The notes: generated from the sequence alone by a model not told the origin. 64,000 nucleotides of DNA from Epiperipatus broadwayi (GCA_028023455.1 JAQFVV010012446.1:1740001-1804000), one strand, 5' to 3'; shown: positions 47,351-57,512, counted from the stretch's first letter. Program-made: numbers and translations.

Positions 47351-48000
47351 AAAACTTGGGACAAATCAATCAAAATCTGTGATTCAGAAGATAAAACTAT
47401 TGATGAGGTGAACAACTAAAATTCAAAAATCCATATTTAAGAAATTATTCCTACAGAAAAATTCAATCTATAACTGAACTGTTCATACCAGGGATAGTAA
47501 CTGTTTTGAAATTCAATTACTGAAGTCATTCCTAAATAATGTTATGGTCTCTTTTAAGACATAATATTAACTATGACAATACTGAAATATGGTAATGCCT
47601 GAATTTTGTTAGATTTTTCCCATCATCTAACAGTGGATTAATATTCTGCTTAATCTAGCCATTCAGCCATTGGTTGGTAAAAGAGTATCAAGAATTCTTA
47701 ACTAAAATGTAAAAAAGAATATCATATATCTTCACAATAAACTCCTAATTGTCTTCATATTATCAAATGAATAAACTTTAGCATTTTCTACCAATTAAAA
47801 ATGATACGAGATCAAGGAATTATTCAATTTAAAACCAAAGAAAAAATTAGAGAGTATGATAATTGTAAACTCAATTAAAAATGAATCAGAATTTTCAAAT
47901 TTCTAAAGATAATGTAGACTCATCTAAATTTAATAAATCATATTCTCAAAGATTTAGAAAAAAATTTTCTATTGAACTTAGGTTGAAATTGGGTCAGCAT
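47351..48000. other. AT-rich spacer, nothing recognised
   Basis: No repeats or frames that I can name before the minisatellite. Confidence 0.4.
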
Positions 48001-48546
48001 AACTGAAATTCAGAATATAAAAACTGAAAGTTGGGATAGAAGATCTGGCAGTCAGAACAGTAAAACTGGAAGTCAGTATATAATAGCTGGCAGTTGTGAC
48101 AGAAGAACTTGAAGTTGGGACAGTAGAATTGAAATTTGGTATATAAAAAGTGGAAATGAAATTAGAAGAGTTGAAAATTGTGACAGTTATTGGAAGTCAA
48201 ATATGTGAACTGGAAGTTAGGACAAAAGAGCTGGAAGTAAGAACAGTAAATTTGCAAATCAAAATATAAGAATTAGAAGTCAAGACAGAAGAACTAAAAG
48301 TCAGGACTGTAAAACCAGATGTGAGAATAGAACTGGAAGTTAGGATAGTACAACTGGAATTCTGAAAACAGAAACTGGAAACAGGACAGAAAAATCATTC
48401 ATACAAACTTGAGATAAAACAAACAGAAGTTTGGGCAGAAGAAATAAAAATCAGAACAGAATTATGAGTGGAGAAATTGGGACAAAAATAGAACAACAGA
48501 AATGGTAGAAGTTTGGATAGAAGAAAAGAAATTGGGACAGTAAACT
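48001..48546 (+). repeat. 21-bp minisatellite with 63-bp higher-order period
   Basis: Units of 21 bp (consensus AACTGGAAGTTGGGACAGTA plus one base) run regularly from 48001 to about 48350, then decay. The last bases cycle in threes: TATATAA-type, GACAGAAG-type, GACAGTAA-type, over at least five rounds. In one frame the unit reads ELEVRTV/E, a seven-residue period (for example ELEVRTKELEVRTV at about 48208), interrupted by stops such as the one at about 48271. Confidence 0.9.
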
Positions 48547-48698
48547 AAGGATAACAAAAAAAAATGCATTGTTTTTTGTGCCCCAAGTGTGTTTAATCTT
48601 TTTGACAATTTAGAGTACTTATTCTTATACTAATAGGTACAAGCGAACAGATAAAGGTTTAAAATGATTTGATATATGCTGCTTCTTTACTCCAATAA

Positions 48699-49335
48699 AC
48701 ATTACATGATCACCATTTCTTATGCTTGCTTATTACATGATCACCATTTCTTATGCTTGCTTATAACGGTTATTAAAACAGGCAAAACTCTCTATACATA
48801 TTGCCACTCAGTGCAAGCCTTCTGGAATCCATTGATTACTCTGGCTTGCACTGAGTGGCGCTACTGTATGGAGAGTTTTGCCTGTTTTAATAACAGCTAT
48901 AAGCAAGCATAAGAAGTGGTGATCTTGTAATGTTTATTGGCTTAAAACCAATCCTGCCTAATAGGATAGTGGTGGCTGTAGTTATTAAAGAACCAAAGTC
49001 ACCAAAATGTATAGGTACTGAACTGAGTTCAGACCTATATGACTATATAGGCTAATGAGCTTGGATTGAAAATATTGTGTTTTCAATTAAAACGTAGTTT
49101 TGTAGTTAAGTAGCGATAAAAGGTGGCTGCTGGAGGGTTGCATTAGATCCTAAGATCTAGGTGCAGTGCTCTCAGATCCAAGGCTCCTCACTGATGAAGG
49201 CTGCAAGCCAGAAACTAGTTTGGGGATATTGGATGAGTTGGCATTAGATGGGGATTTTATGCACAAGCCTCCTGGCATCCATTGATTACTCTGGCTTGCA
49301 CTGAGTGGCAATACATATAGAGTTTTGCTTCTTTA
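48699..49335. mobile_element. HH2 element with foldback end and hammerhead
   Basis: 48699-48942 is a palindrome of HH2 ends (CAGGCAAAACTCTCTATAC against GTATGGAGAGTTTTGCCTG) plus flanking GATCACCATTTCTTATGCTT arms. A 31-bp unit is duplicated exactly (48701-48731, 48732-48762). The body runs to the opposite end at 49260-49335 (CATTGATTACTCTGGCTTGC...AGAGTTTTGC). The body is collinear, inverted, with 50100-50500. Confidence 0.85.
49185..49226 (+). ncRNA. Hammerhead ribozyme, HH2 family
   Basis: TCCTCA, CTGATGA (49191-49197), A, GGCT-GCA-AGCC, A, GAAA, a tiny stem III (ACTAGT), T17, TGGGGA. Stem I TCCTCA/TGGGGA pairs six bases including one wobble. Stem II has four pairs closed by an A-A opposition next to the core, which is unusual because strict hammerheads have a pair there. 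Compared with 50224-50265, the first stem II pair changes from G-C to A-T on both sides. Confidence 0.7.
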
Positions 49336-49564
49336 CTTTTAGATAAATCTAAAAAGCTATTGATTTGTTTAACCACAGACATTATGGTGTCGATCAGCAA
49401 ATAATATTTAATTAATCTGCATTCTTTCACTTAATATCTCTTAATTTCAGAAATGACAACCCCATCAGTGATTCCTAAGAGATGATCTATACATAGAAGC
49501 TGCTGTAAAATATATTTTGAGAAAAAGTATAAATTTATAGACAACAATTACAAATCATTTTTTA

Positions 49565-50045
49565 AATAAAGGGATTTAAACTGAGGATTTTCAGTCTATA
49601 CACATCCTCCACTCCATTTCAAACAATAATGTAAGTCCAATCCGTTCCTCTCCTATTAATGTAAATGGATTCATAATGGTCCTATAATATGAGGGGATGG
49701 ATTGACTTAATGTTTACATGGGTATGACTACAATATCAAATCCACCAAGGGCTTTGAACATTCCCTCATTGACTTTTCAATGAAATGGATGGTTAAATTA
49801 TTGGAAGGGTGAGAAGATTGATGCCTATCCATTAAAGTTTAAGGAGTTGCTATCTTAATATAAGACAAGCAATGATTATACATATGTGTGGGAGATTATG
49901 ATTTGGCCAACTGATGAGTGCTGGTTCTGCATGAAATACATACATTGAGGATTATGTATCTTTTTCACTAATATGTGTATTGGTTATTTGAGATGAAGTG
50001 GAGAATTAATATAGATTGAAAATCCTAAGTTCAAACCTGTCTATT
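49565..50045 (+). repeat. Full-length HH1 element with terminal inverted repeats
   Basis: The ends GGGATTTAAACTGAGGATTT and the complement of AAAATCCTAAGTTCAAACCT are inverted, with AATAATGTAAG/ATGTGTATTGG inside. The total is about 480 bp. The body includes the block shared with 11330-11490, then AATGAAATGGATGGTTAAAT and a hammerhead at about 49895-49950, roughly 100 bp from the right end. Confidence 0.8.
49895..49952 (+). ncRNA. Hammerhead, HH1 family, partly decayed
   Basis: CTGATGA at 49911-49917, stem II GTGCTG-GTT-CTGCAT with one mismatch, GAAA at 49933-49936. Stem I is damaged (TTGAGG in place of TTGGTG). Confidence 0.6.
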
Positions 50046-50099
50046 TACTATAGCAAACATTCAGTATGCTGAATGAATAGATTAAATTATTTTTAATGA

Positions 50100-50640
50100 C
50101 TTGTTTTATTGTTACACAGAGGCAAAACTCTCTATGCAGTAAGGTCACTCAGCGCAAGCCAGAGTAATCAATGGGTGCAGGAATTAGTGCATAAAATCCC
50201 ATCTAGTGCCTACTCATCCAATATCCCCAGACTAATTTCTAGCTTGCAGCTTTCATCAGTGAGGAGTCTTGGATCTGAGAGTACTGCACCCAGATCTTAG
50301 GATCTAATCCAACCCTTCAGCAGCCACCTTTTAACTATAAAGCTTTGAGTTCAAAATGAAAACATAATGTTTCCAATTCAAGCTCATTAGCTTGTACAGT
50401 TGTATAGACCTGAACTCAGTTCACCATCCACACTTTTGGTATCTTTGGTTTTTTAATAACCACAGTCACCATAATGTTATGGGGCAGAATGAGTGTTAAA
50501 CCACTAAACATCACATGATCACCATTCTTTATGCTTACACAATCTGTTTACACAGCTATTGCATGGAGAGTTTTGCCTCTATATAAACAGCTTGTGCAAG
50601 CATAAAGAATGGTGATCGTGTGATGTTTAGTCGTTTTATT
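50100..50640 (-). mobile_element. HH2 element with hammerhead, inverted relative to the previous copy
   Basis: AGGCAAAACTCTCTATGCAG (50120) at one end; at the other a foldback with GCATGGAGAGTTTTGCCTCT (50553). Long blocks (AGCTCATTAGCTTGTACAGT, GACCTGAACTCAGTTCACCA) match the complement of 48990-49070. The 63-residue plus frame at 50109-50300 is a shadow of these repeats. Confidence 0.85.
50224..50265 (-). ncRNA. Hammerhead ribozyme, HH2 family
   Basis: Minus strand: TCCTCA, CTGATGA (complement of 50253-50259), A, AGCT-GCA-AGCT, A, GAAA, a tiny stem III (ATTAGT), C17, TGGGGA. The cleavage triplet would be G-U-C, the preferred one. The length is the same 42 nt as 49185-49226, with a compensatory stem II pair. 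Confidence 0.75.
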
Positions 50641-50829
50641 GTAGTTAATTTTAACTTAATAAATTTCTATTGAATTTCATTTTAATTTATATTTTTTAAA
50701 ATGCTTTTTTAAAATAAAAATTAGAGAAATTTTGCTTTTGAAATAAATGAAAACAAAATTTCCGATCCTAACATCTTTCTTATTTGTTGTCTATATAAGA
50801 GGTTTTTTTAATTTATGATGTGATAAAAT

Positions 50830-51108
50830 AACAGAAGTCATAATACAGAGTATTTATTCTTATATCCTCTATTTTCATCTTCTTTGCATCTTTTCTTCAT
50901 ATATTCATATATACTAATTCTTATATTGTTCTTCTCACTCTTATATTGTTCTTCTCATATACACATTTATGAAAACTATTTATAATTACTCCTTTATTCT
51001 GCTAACAGTTTCGACTGTCCTGCAGTCTTCATCAGAGTGGAATAATTATAAAAAGTTTGCATAAATTTGTATATGAGAAGAACAATATAAGAGTTTAATA
51101 TAGAGGGT
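50830..51108. repeat. HHL foldback element
   Basis: TATATTGTTCTTCTCATATA (50950) pairs with TATATGAGAAGAACAATATA (51070). The HHL motif lies in the loop. An earlier copy of the arm (CTTATATTGTTCTTCTCACT) at 50922-50941 makes a direct duplication. Confidence 0.8.
51005..51036 (-). ncRNA. HHL hammerhead-like motif
   Basis: Minus strand: CTGATGA, A, GACTG-CAGGA-CAGTC, GAAACTGT, T. Flanks can pair as stem I: CT/AG, a 2x2 internal loop, then TTATTC/GAATAA. Apart from the extra A, this is the best HHL candidate for a real hammerhead. Confidence 0.5.
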
Positions 51109-51199
51109 ATTTAAATCAGGGAAGGCCAATTTATGGCATAATGATGTATTAACTTTAGTGCATTAAAATCCTGATAAAAATAAAAAGGCTATATCTTTT

Positions 51200-51300
51200 A
51201 AATTATTAAAAACCAATCAACACTTAGACAATCCCAGTATCAATAACAATCAACAATTTCAAACTGTTGTCAAGGCAACCTCCTTTTAATAATATTGTAA
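51200..51300. repeat. Uninterrupted relative of the hAT MITE target
   Basis: CCAATCAACACTTAGACAAT (51213), then AATCAACAATTTCAAACTGT, matches the sequence on both sides of the MITE at 34928-35326 with no insertion. ACTTAGAC (51222-51229) corresponds to the duplicated TCATAGAC. Confidence 0.85.
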
Positions 51301-51599
51301 TAAAAAAAACAATTTTTAGTAATAATCAGAAAAAAATGTATATAACTAACATTCATGTTTAATGAATCAAATTTTTAAAAAAAATTGTTCCGCATTCCAT
51401 CTGTAAATTCGCATTTCGTACTTATCTAATTTTAAAAAATAATTTGAAGTAGAATCCATAATTGTTTTTAAGTTTCACTTTACAACTGTTTGTTCTTTTT
51501 TAAGACTCAGTTTTGTTTTTATGAAAATTATTTTCATCAATGAAATTAATAATAATAAAAAAAGGTTACATCTAAATGATTCAAACTTCTAAACATTAA

Positions 51600-51745
51600 A
51601 AGACTGGTAAAAAATGTCTAATGGATTTATTGCTCGGAGATTCACAAGACATTCAAGCACCAGAACTATGGAATCAGAATCAATCCTGGGATCACCTGAT
51701 TCCAAGTCAGATGCTTTACTAATGGTGTCAAAACACACAGCACAA
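51600..51745 (-). repeat. SINE-A
   Basis: GGATTTATTGCTCGGAGATT (51621) is the complement of the family end. AATCAATCCTGGGATCACCT covers the B-box region. Confidence 0.7.
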
Positions 51746-51889
51746 GAGTGATAAAAACAAAACAATCCCAAATCTCATTATAGAAAGGAATATTTAAGCT
51801 TAAATTATAGTATTTTTTTTTCCAACAATATAAAAATGCATTAGAGAGAAAAAAGACATATTTAAAATCTCCATTCTAACCCATATAAA

Positions 51890-52190
51890 TAAAGTATATA
51901 TGGTAGAGTAGAGATGTGAAGTAAATCTTTAAAAAAAAAAGATATTACAGTTGGAAGAATAAAAATGAAGTTGAGGTATTTCATGTGATTATACATAATT
52001 AAAAATAGATATATTAATCTTTGATTGTAATTTAAAGTTTATTTCCAGGCTAGTGATAATCTATAGTTTAATAGATAACTATTAATAATCATTAATATAT
52101 TTATCTGAAGTAATTGGTATCAAAGTTGTGAATGCAGAAAGTTTGACACTTGTAGCAAAGTATAATAGTTAATTTGTAATTATTTATTAA
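51890..52190 (+). repeat. HH1 body with satellite-like monomer
   Basis: 52020-52165 (AGTTTATTTCCAGGCTAGTG to GAAAGTTTGACACTTGTA) is the reverse complement of the 60-61 kb monomer. The hammerhead part is not present. Confidence 0.7.
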
Positions 52191-52194
52191 GTGC

Positions 52195-52930
52195 ACAGGA
52201 AGTATATGCAAATATTTTTAAGACAGGTTTTAACCTGAATCATATGTGACTTGAAATTTATAATAGTCAAACAATATCTTTAATTGCCGAAAGAGGGACC
52301 TCTCAAACCACAACACAAGATAGTGACTTTTATAAAGATAAGAGGGGCCATCTTATCTTTAACCTAACTTTCCACTTATATAAGCCAATGTGAAGCATCT
52401 TGACTTGGGAGCATGAAACTGTTATTCTCTTCACTATTTAAGTCCTCTATTTCCTTTACAAATTAACATTCGTGGAATCTTGTGATTTACAATGAGTTAA
52501 TACTACGATCTTTATACTGGAAATATATAAACTATTGTATATTTGTAATTATTTATTAAGCACCAGGAAGTATATGTAAATACTTTTAAGACAGGTTTTA
52601 ACCTGAATCATATATGTCTTGAAATTTATAATAACCAAACAATATCTTTAGTTGCCAATAGAGGGACCTCTCAAACCTTGACATCAGATAGTGACTTTTA
52701 TAAAGATAAGAGCATCCATTTATCTTTAACCTAACTTTCCACCTATATAGGCCAATCTGAACCATCTTGATTTGGGAGTGTGAAGCTGTTATTCTCTCCA
52801 CTATTTAAGTCCACTATTTCCTTTACAAATTAAAATATATTGTTTGACTATTATAAATTTCAGGGCGCATATGATTCAAGTTAAAGTCTGTCTTAAAAGT
52901 ATTTATAATAGTTAATTTATATATTTATTT
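52195..52930. mobile_element. Inverted-end element with internal duplication
   Basis: TAAGACAGGTTTTAACCTGA (52229) recurs at 52588, and its complement (TTAAAGTCTGTCTTAAAAGT) ends the segment near 52900. This gives ends of about 75 bp with an internal direct duplication of about 360 bp. Each unit holds GAGGGACCTCTCAAACC and TGACTTTTATAAAGATAAGA, and ends in TATTTAAGTCC. The same body is recognisable at 57310-57480. It has no coding capacity beyond chance frames and is flanked on both sides by satellite-like monomer pieces. Confidence 0.75.
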
Positions 52931-52934
52931 ACAT

Positions 52935-53062
52935 AAATTTATATCTGGATTAAAGATAATTTCTAGATTGCTATATATTTAGTAATAATCATTAATATAT
53001 TTATCTGAAGTAACTGTTATCAAAGTTGTGAGTGCTGGTAATTTGATTCTCATAAATCAGAT
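52935..53062 (+). repeat. Satellite-like monomer fragment
   Basis: TTTAGTAATAATCATTAATA and TATCAAAGTTGTGAGTGCTG match the complement of the 155-bp monomer. It appears to be the other half of the repeat split by the element at 52195-52930. Confidence 0.65.
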
Positions 53063-53361
53063 TGAAAGGAGACCCTTTGATTCCTCTTGGAGGCCTTAAA
53101 GGAACCGAGCAGGGCAAATTTCTAATGTCCACTCCATACGTTCTTGTCATTGCAGCTGTTATTACTATATGATTATTCATATAGTATACGAACATGGATG
53201 GGCTGCTCACCAACATGCATTAGCCAGCGTGGTGAGTTTATTGGCTTTTTACCTCTGAGTTTAAGATCAAGAAACACCATGGTCTTTCTTCTCAGTGCCT
53301 GATAAGGCAGAATGAATGTTTGTGTAAATGATAAATATTTTTCCAATACATATATACAATT

Positions 53362-54636
53362 ATGACAGACAAAAATAAAGCATGGCCCTTATTTCCAGGA
53401 GGCTGTAAAGTCACCAACCAAGAGCAGCACGTGGTGGCCGAAGGCGAGGGTGCTAAGAATCCCCTGATTGTGGACCCAGGCTGCCATTTGATGACGACTT
53501 TTTATTTAGGTACTTACAACTGCAGATCACTTTCAAGTGAAGGAAGATTGCAAGAATTAGAAGAAGAACTGTCTTATATTAAATGGGACATTATTGGACT
53601 TTGTGAAGTTAGAAGAAAAGGAGAAGAAACAATTGATTTAAAAAAGTGGACATATACTCTATTATAAAGGCACACATATTGGAAATACAAGTGGAGTAGG
53701 ATTCATTATAAATAAAAAGTGGAAGAACAATATTGTGGAGATTGATGGTGTATCGGACAGAGTGGCAAGATTAGTTATAAACTTAATAGCAGATACCAAA
53801 TGCAGATAATTCAGGTGTATGCCCCAACAAGTTCTCATAGTGATGAAGTAGTAGAAGATTTTTATATGGATGTACAAAAGGCTTTTGATCAGAGTAAACA
53901 ACATTTTAAAATTGTTATGGGAGACTTTAATGCTAGAATTGGTAGACAAATGAAAGATGAAATTGCTGTAGGTAATTTTGGTTATGGTAATAGAAATGAG
54001 AGAGGACATAGACTTGTGGAGTTTGCAGAAAAATAAAAACTTTATATTATGAATTCATTTTTTGAGAAAAATGTTAAAAGGAAATGGACATGGAAGTATC
54101 CAAATGAAAGTACAGCAGAATTGGATTATATTTTGACTAACAGAAAATACATATTTCAAGATTGTAATGTTCTTAATAAATTTAACACAGGAAGTGATCA
54201 TCGATTAGTAAGGTGTAAGTTATGTGTTAATGTAAAACTAGAGAGACAAAAATTATTAAGAAAAACAATATTTACAGTTGATATTCCTAATCTTCAGAAA
54301 CATTCTAATGAATTTAAATTAGAACTTACAAATAGGTTTCAAGTGTTAGGAGATTTTGAACATGATTCAGATTTGAATGAAATTAATATGAAAATAACTG
54401 ATACACCTTTAAAAACTGCAACAAACATAGCTGGTAGAAAAAAGCAGCAATTGACTAATAAAATTTCTACTGAGACTAGAGAATTTATGAAGAAAAGAAG
54501 AAATATGAAGATATACAAAAATGATGTATTAAAAAGAATTGAATATCTCGAATTTTGTAAAATGGTACGGAAAAGAGTTGAAAATGATATAAGAAAGTAT
54601 AACTGTGAAAAGCAAGGAAGCTGTAGAAGAAAATAA
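53362..54636 (+). pseudogene. RTE-like endonuclease domain and linker, broken
   Basis: The domain cuts target DNA to prime reverse transcription. The frame from 53362 gives LGTYNCRSLSSEGRLQELEE (start of the endonuclease fold) and IGLCEVRR with the catalytic Glu. Near 53650 the frame shifts; the next piece reads GNTSGVGFIINKKW. A second shift near 53795 leads to IIQVYAPTSS and MGDFNARIG (catalytic Asp and Asn). A TAA at 54034 interrupts the same frame, which resumes with ELDYILTNR and GSDHRLVRCKL, the final Asp-His block. A lysine-rich linker follows to 54636, where another frameshift joins the polymerase. All key residues remain visible, so the breaks are recent compared with the other LINE pieces. 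Confidence 0.9.
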
Positions 54637-56295
54637 AACTCAAAAAGTTAAACAACATTTTGGTATTGGTAGGAAATTTATATCTGCAATAAGAAAAAAA
54701 GATGGAATTATTACTAAAAAGAGAGATGACATCATGAAATTGGTAGAAGATTTTTATCAAGAATTATATAGTAATAAAGAACAAGTACCTCCTATATCTA
54801 TTACATCTTCCGAATTGCCCAGAATTTTAAATGAAGAAGTGAGACATGCAATTAAGTGTATGAAGAAAGGAAAGGCTCCAGGAAATGATGGAATTATAAT
54901 TGATATATTAAAAGAAGCAGGTGAAGAAATAGAAACAATTTTAGCAAAGTTATATACCAAATGTCTAAATGATAAAGATGTACCAGAAGATTGGAAGAGT
55001 GCAGTAATAATATTAATATTTAAAAAAGGTGATAAAGAAGATATTAGAAATTACAGACCTATCAGCCTTTTATCAGTTTTATATAAAATTACCAAGCTAA
55101 TTACAACTGCTGCAGAGAACTTGGTTCCACCAACCAAGAGAACAACTGGATTTAAAACTGGTTTTAGTACAATAGATCATATCCAGGTATTGAGAGAAGT
55201 CATAGAAAGGACAAACGAATATGAGTTGTCATTATGTTTTGGATTTGTAGATTATGAAAAGGCATTCGATTCTATACACATTTCTTCAGTGATTAAAGCA
55301 TTGGATCATCAAGGTATAGATCCAGGATATTGTCATATTTTAAAGAATATTTATAAAAATGCAACAGCAACAATTAGATTACATAATGATACTGGAAAAA
55401 TCAACATTGAGAAAGGTGTAAGACAAGGTGACTCCATATCTCCAAAACTCTTTACAGCAGTGCTGCAAGAAGTATTTTGTGGATTAAAATGGGAAACTAA
55501 AGGAGTGAAAGTAAATGGAGAGTATTTAAGTCATTTAGATTTTGCAGATGATGTAGTTGTTTTTGCAAATAATGCTTCAGAGCTGCAGGAAATGTTGCAG
55601 GAGTTAGCAGATGAAAGTAGAAAAGTAGGACTAAAGATAAATGTTAAAAAGACTAAAGTAATGTTTAATCGATTTGCTCAAAATATGAAAATAAAGATTG
55701 ATTATGAAGAATTAGAAGAAGTTAACAGTTACAAATACCTTGGTCAGATTATTAATACAGATGGAAACATAATAGAGGAAATTAATCATAGAATTAAACT
55801 TGGTTGGAGTGCTTTTGATAGAAATAACTTGATACTAAAAGGAAATATGCCTATGTGTTTGAAAAGGATGGTTTTTAACAAATGTGTTTTTCTTATGGAT
55901 CTGAGACTTGGACACTTAATAGAAGAGCAATACAGAGACTTCAGACCTCTCAAAGGAGTATGGAGAGATGTATGTTGGGAGTAACAAGAAGAGATCGAAA
56001 ACGCAATGTATGGGTAAGACAACAAACAGGTGTTACTGACCTTATTGAAAAAATTAAAAGATTGAAATGGAGTTGGGCTGGACATATTGCTAGAAGAGAT
56101 GATAATAGATGGACAACTGAAATTTTAAACTGGATTCCAAGAGATTGTAAAAGACCCAGAAAGAGACCACACGTGAGATGGATGGATGAAATAAGAAAAT
56201 GTGCAGGGGTGTTGTGGAGAAGAGAAGCTAAAGATCGGAGAAGATGGAGTAAACTTGGAGAAACCTTCATCCTGCAGTGGATTGATAATGGTTGA
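54605..56295 (+). pseudogene. RTE-like reverse transcriptase and C-terminal domain, broken
   Basis: The 459-residue frame 54605-55984 has the non-LTR polymerase blocks in order: [10 protein letters not shown] (residues 88-97), NYRPISLLS (149-157), [22 protein letters not shown] (214-222, block A aspartate), [13 protein letters not shown] (271-283), [12 protein letters not shown] (310-321, catalytic FADD) and YKYLGQII. At about 55890 a net loss of about 10 bases, relative to the copy at 59.3 kb (which reads FNKCVLPVLTYGSETW), shifts the frame. The protein then continues from 55882 as [17 protein letters not shown] to HVRWMDEIRKCAG and ends QWIDNG. The C-terminal WAGHIARRDDNRW and RPRKRP blocks are typical of RTE-type proteins. 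No other ORF is associated. Confidence 0.92.
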
Positions 56296-56472
56296 TGATG
56301 ATGATGATGATGATATTATTATGCTAAGAAAAAAAAGTGACGTTATTTACGTACAGCATACTGTATTTTATACAAAAAATAAATAGTAGAACAAAGTTGT
56401 ATGGAACATGTAAAGTCATAGGTAAAAAAATTGACTTTGGACTATAAAACATTGGCCACCCTTGATTTAAAT

Positions 56473-56621
56473 GATATGAATGTTTATTAAAATTTAAGAC
56501 ATATTTCTACATAAAAAAAGATAAAATAAATTACACTTCAGAATTGCAAAAACATCAAATTACATCAGCATTTTAACCATAATATTCAATTACATCTCAA
56601 CCTGCCTTACAATAAAGAACA

Positions 56622-56661
<40 letters not shown>

Positions 56662-57069
56662 TCAATTGATAAGCGTTTTCTTACTTGATTTGACACGTGA
56701 CAGCAAATGATTTATTACAATCAATTAAATTACTCTTATACAGTAATTAGTTTATTACTTAATAAGTAGCGAGCGGTCTTCTTAATTATTTTACTTAAGT
56801 TTCAAATAAATCTTGGGCAATATTTATTTAATAAATCTAAGACTCCATTTAAATGTGCATTTTAATTAATTAACCTGCCTGATTTGCATAACAGATGTTC
56901 AAATAAAGCATTGTATAATATTTTCTAAATCAATATTAAAATGTATTTTAAAAGTAGCAAATGGTATATAATTAATACTATCAACAACGAGTGTTAATAC
57001 AACATTCTGCTAATAAATCAAACAAATACAAATTATAAAATAAGTAATTTCTTTATTAACTTTCTATTT
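56473..57069. other. AT-rich spacer with CA microsatellite
   Basis: (CA)n of about 38 bp at 56623-56660. Otherwise nothing is recognised. Confidence 0.6.
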
Positions 57070-57172
57070 TTTTTGGGAGAGGGAGGGGCGGGCGGCTGCC
57101 TCTCCCTGGCAGTGGCCCGCGGGCCCGCCGCCGCTTCTAAACCTTTAAAAAAAAAATAAATAAATAAATAAA
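57070..57172 (+). other. Very GC-rich insert with A-rich tail
   Basis: About 65 bp (57075-57138) of nearly pure G and C, including the self-complementary GGGCCCGCGGGCCC-like block, end in CTTCTAAACCTTT, an A-run and TAAATAAATAAATAAA. A T-run lies just before it. This looks like a short retroposed RNA or SINE. I cannot identify the source. Confidence 0.5.
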
Positions 57173-57295
57173 AAACAACAACTTATCAAAATGAAATATA
57201 TGAGGAAAATAAATTAATAAATATTGGCAAATTAAAATTGAACATTTCAGCAGAGAAATTTTAATGAAATATTTACAAAGTATGATTATATAATA

Positions 57296-57480
57296 TGCGT
57301 CTGAAAAAATGCGAAGGTAGGGACCTCTACAGGTCTTAACCACAAACTTACGCTTTGGAAGAAAAGAGGGGAACCTTTCTTTACTTCAACCTACTTTTAT
57401 ATATAAATAGGTGAAGCTGAAGTGGTTAGATCTAAGAGGGTGAAGCTATTCAATACTTCACTGATTAAGTCCACAATTCC
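57296..57480. repeat. Relative of the 52-kb inverted-end repeat
   Basis: GCGTCTGAAAAAATGCGAAG and GGGACCTCTAC are shared with the hairpin at 31927-32045. GTGAAGCTATTCAATACTTC and ATTAAGTCCAC are shared with 52420-52450 and 52780-52815. It links those two families. Confidence 0.65.
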
Positions 57481-57512
57481 TATTATACATTATTACTCGC
57501 AAAATCTTTCGA

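Larger units (their letters stand above)
53065..56315 (+). mobile_element. RTE-like non-LTR retrotransposon, near full length
   Basis: A GC-richer 5' leader (about 53065-53361) precedes a reading frame that spans 53362-56295, about 978 codons if all breaks were ignored. This is the expected size of an RTE-type single ORF, with an apurinic-type endonuclease followed by a reverse transcriptase. The 3' end right after the stop is a TGATGA repeat (56292-56315), the kind of short tandem tail seen in RTE/BovB-like elements, with no poly-A. A truncated inverted relative at 58906-59575 has the same tail. The element is dead: it has at least four frameshifts and one in-frame stop. It is the youngest-looking LINE in the window. 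Confidence 0.9.
51117..56464. mobile_element. Putative hAT-bounded segment containing the RTE insertion
   Basis: CAGGGAAGGCCAAT starts at 51117. The complement of the end at 56464 reads CAAGGGTGGCCAAT (11 of 14 positions match). Both are abutted by the same 8-mer ATTTAAAT (51109-51116 and 56465-56472), as expected for a hAT target duplication. The interior holds a SINE-A, satellite-like pieces, an inverted-end repeat and the RTE-like LINE, with no hAT transposase that I can see. The 8-mer is simple AT-rich sequence, so chance is not excluded. Confidence 0.55.

Noticed and set aside
53662-54009. 115-residue minus frame and other minus frames over 53.6-56.3 kb
   Set aside because: Shadows of the RTE-like coding strand.
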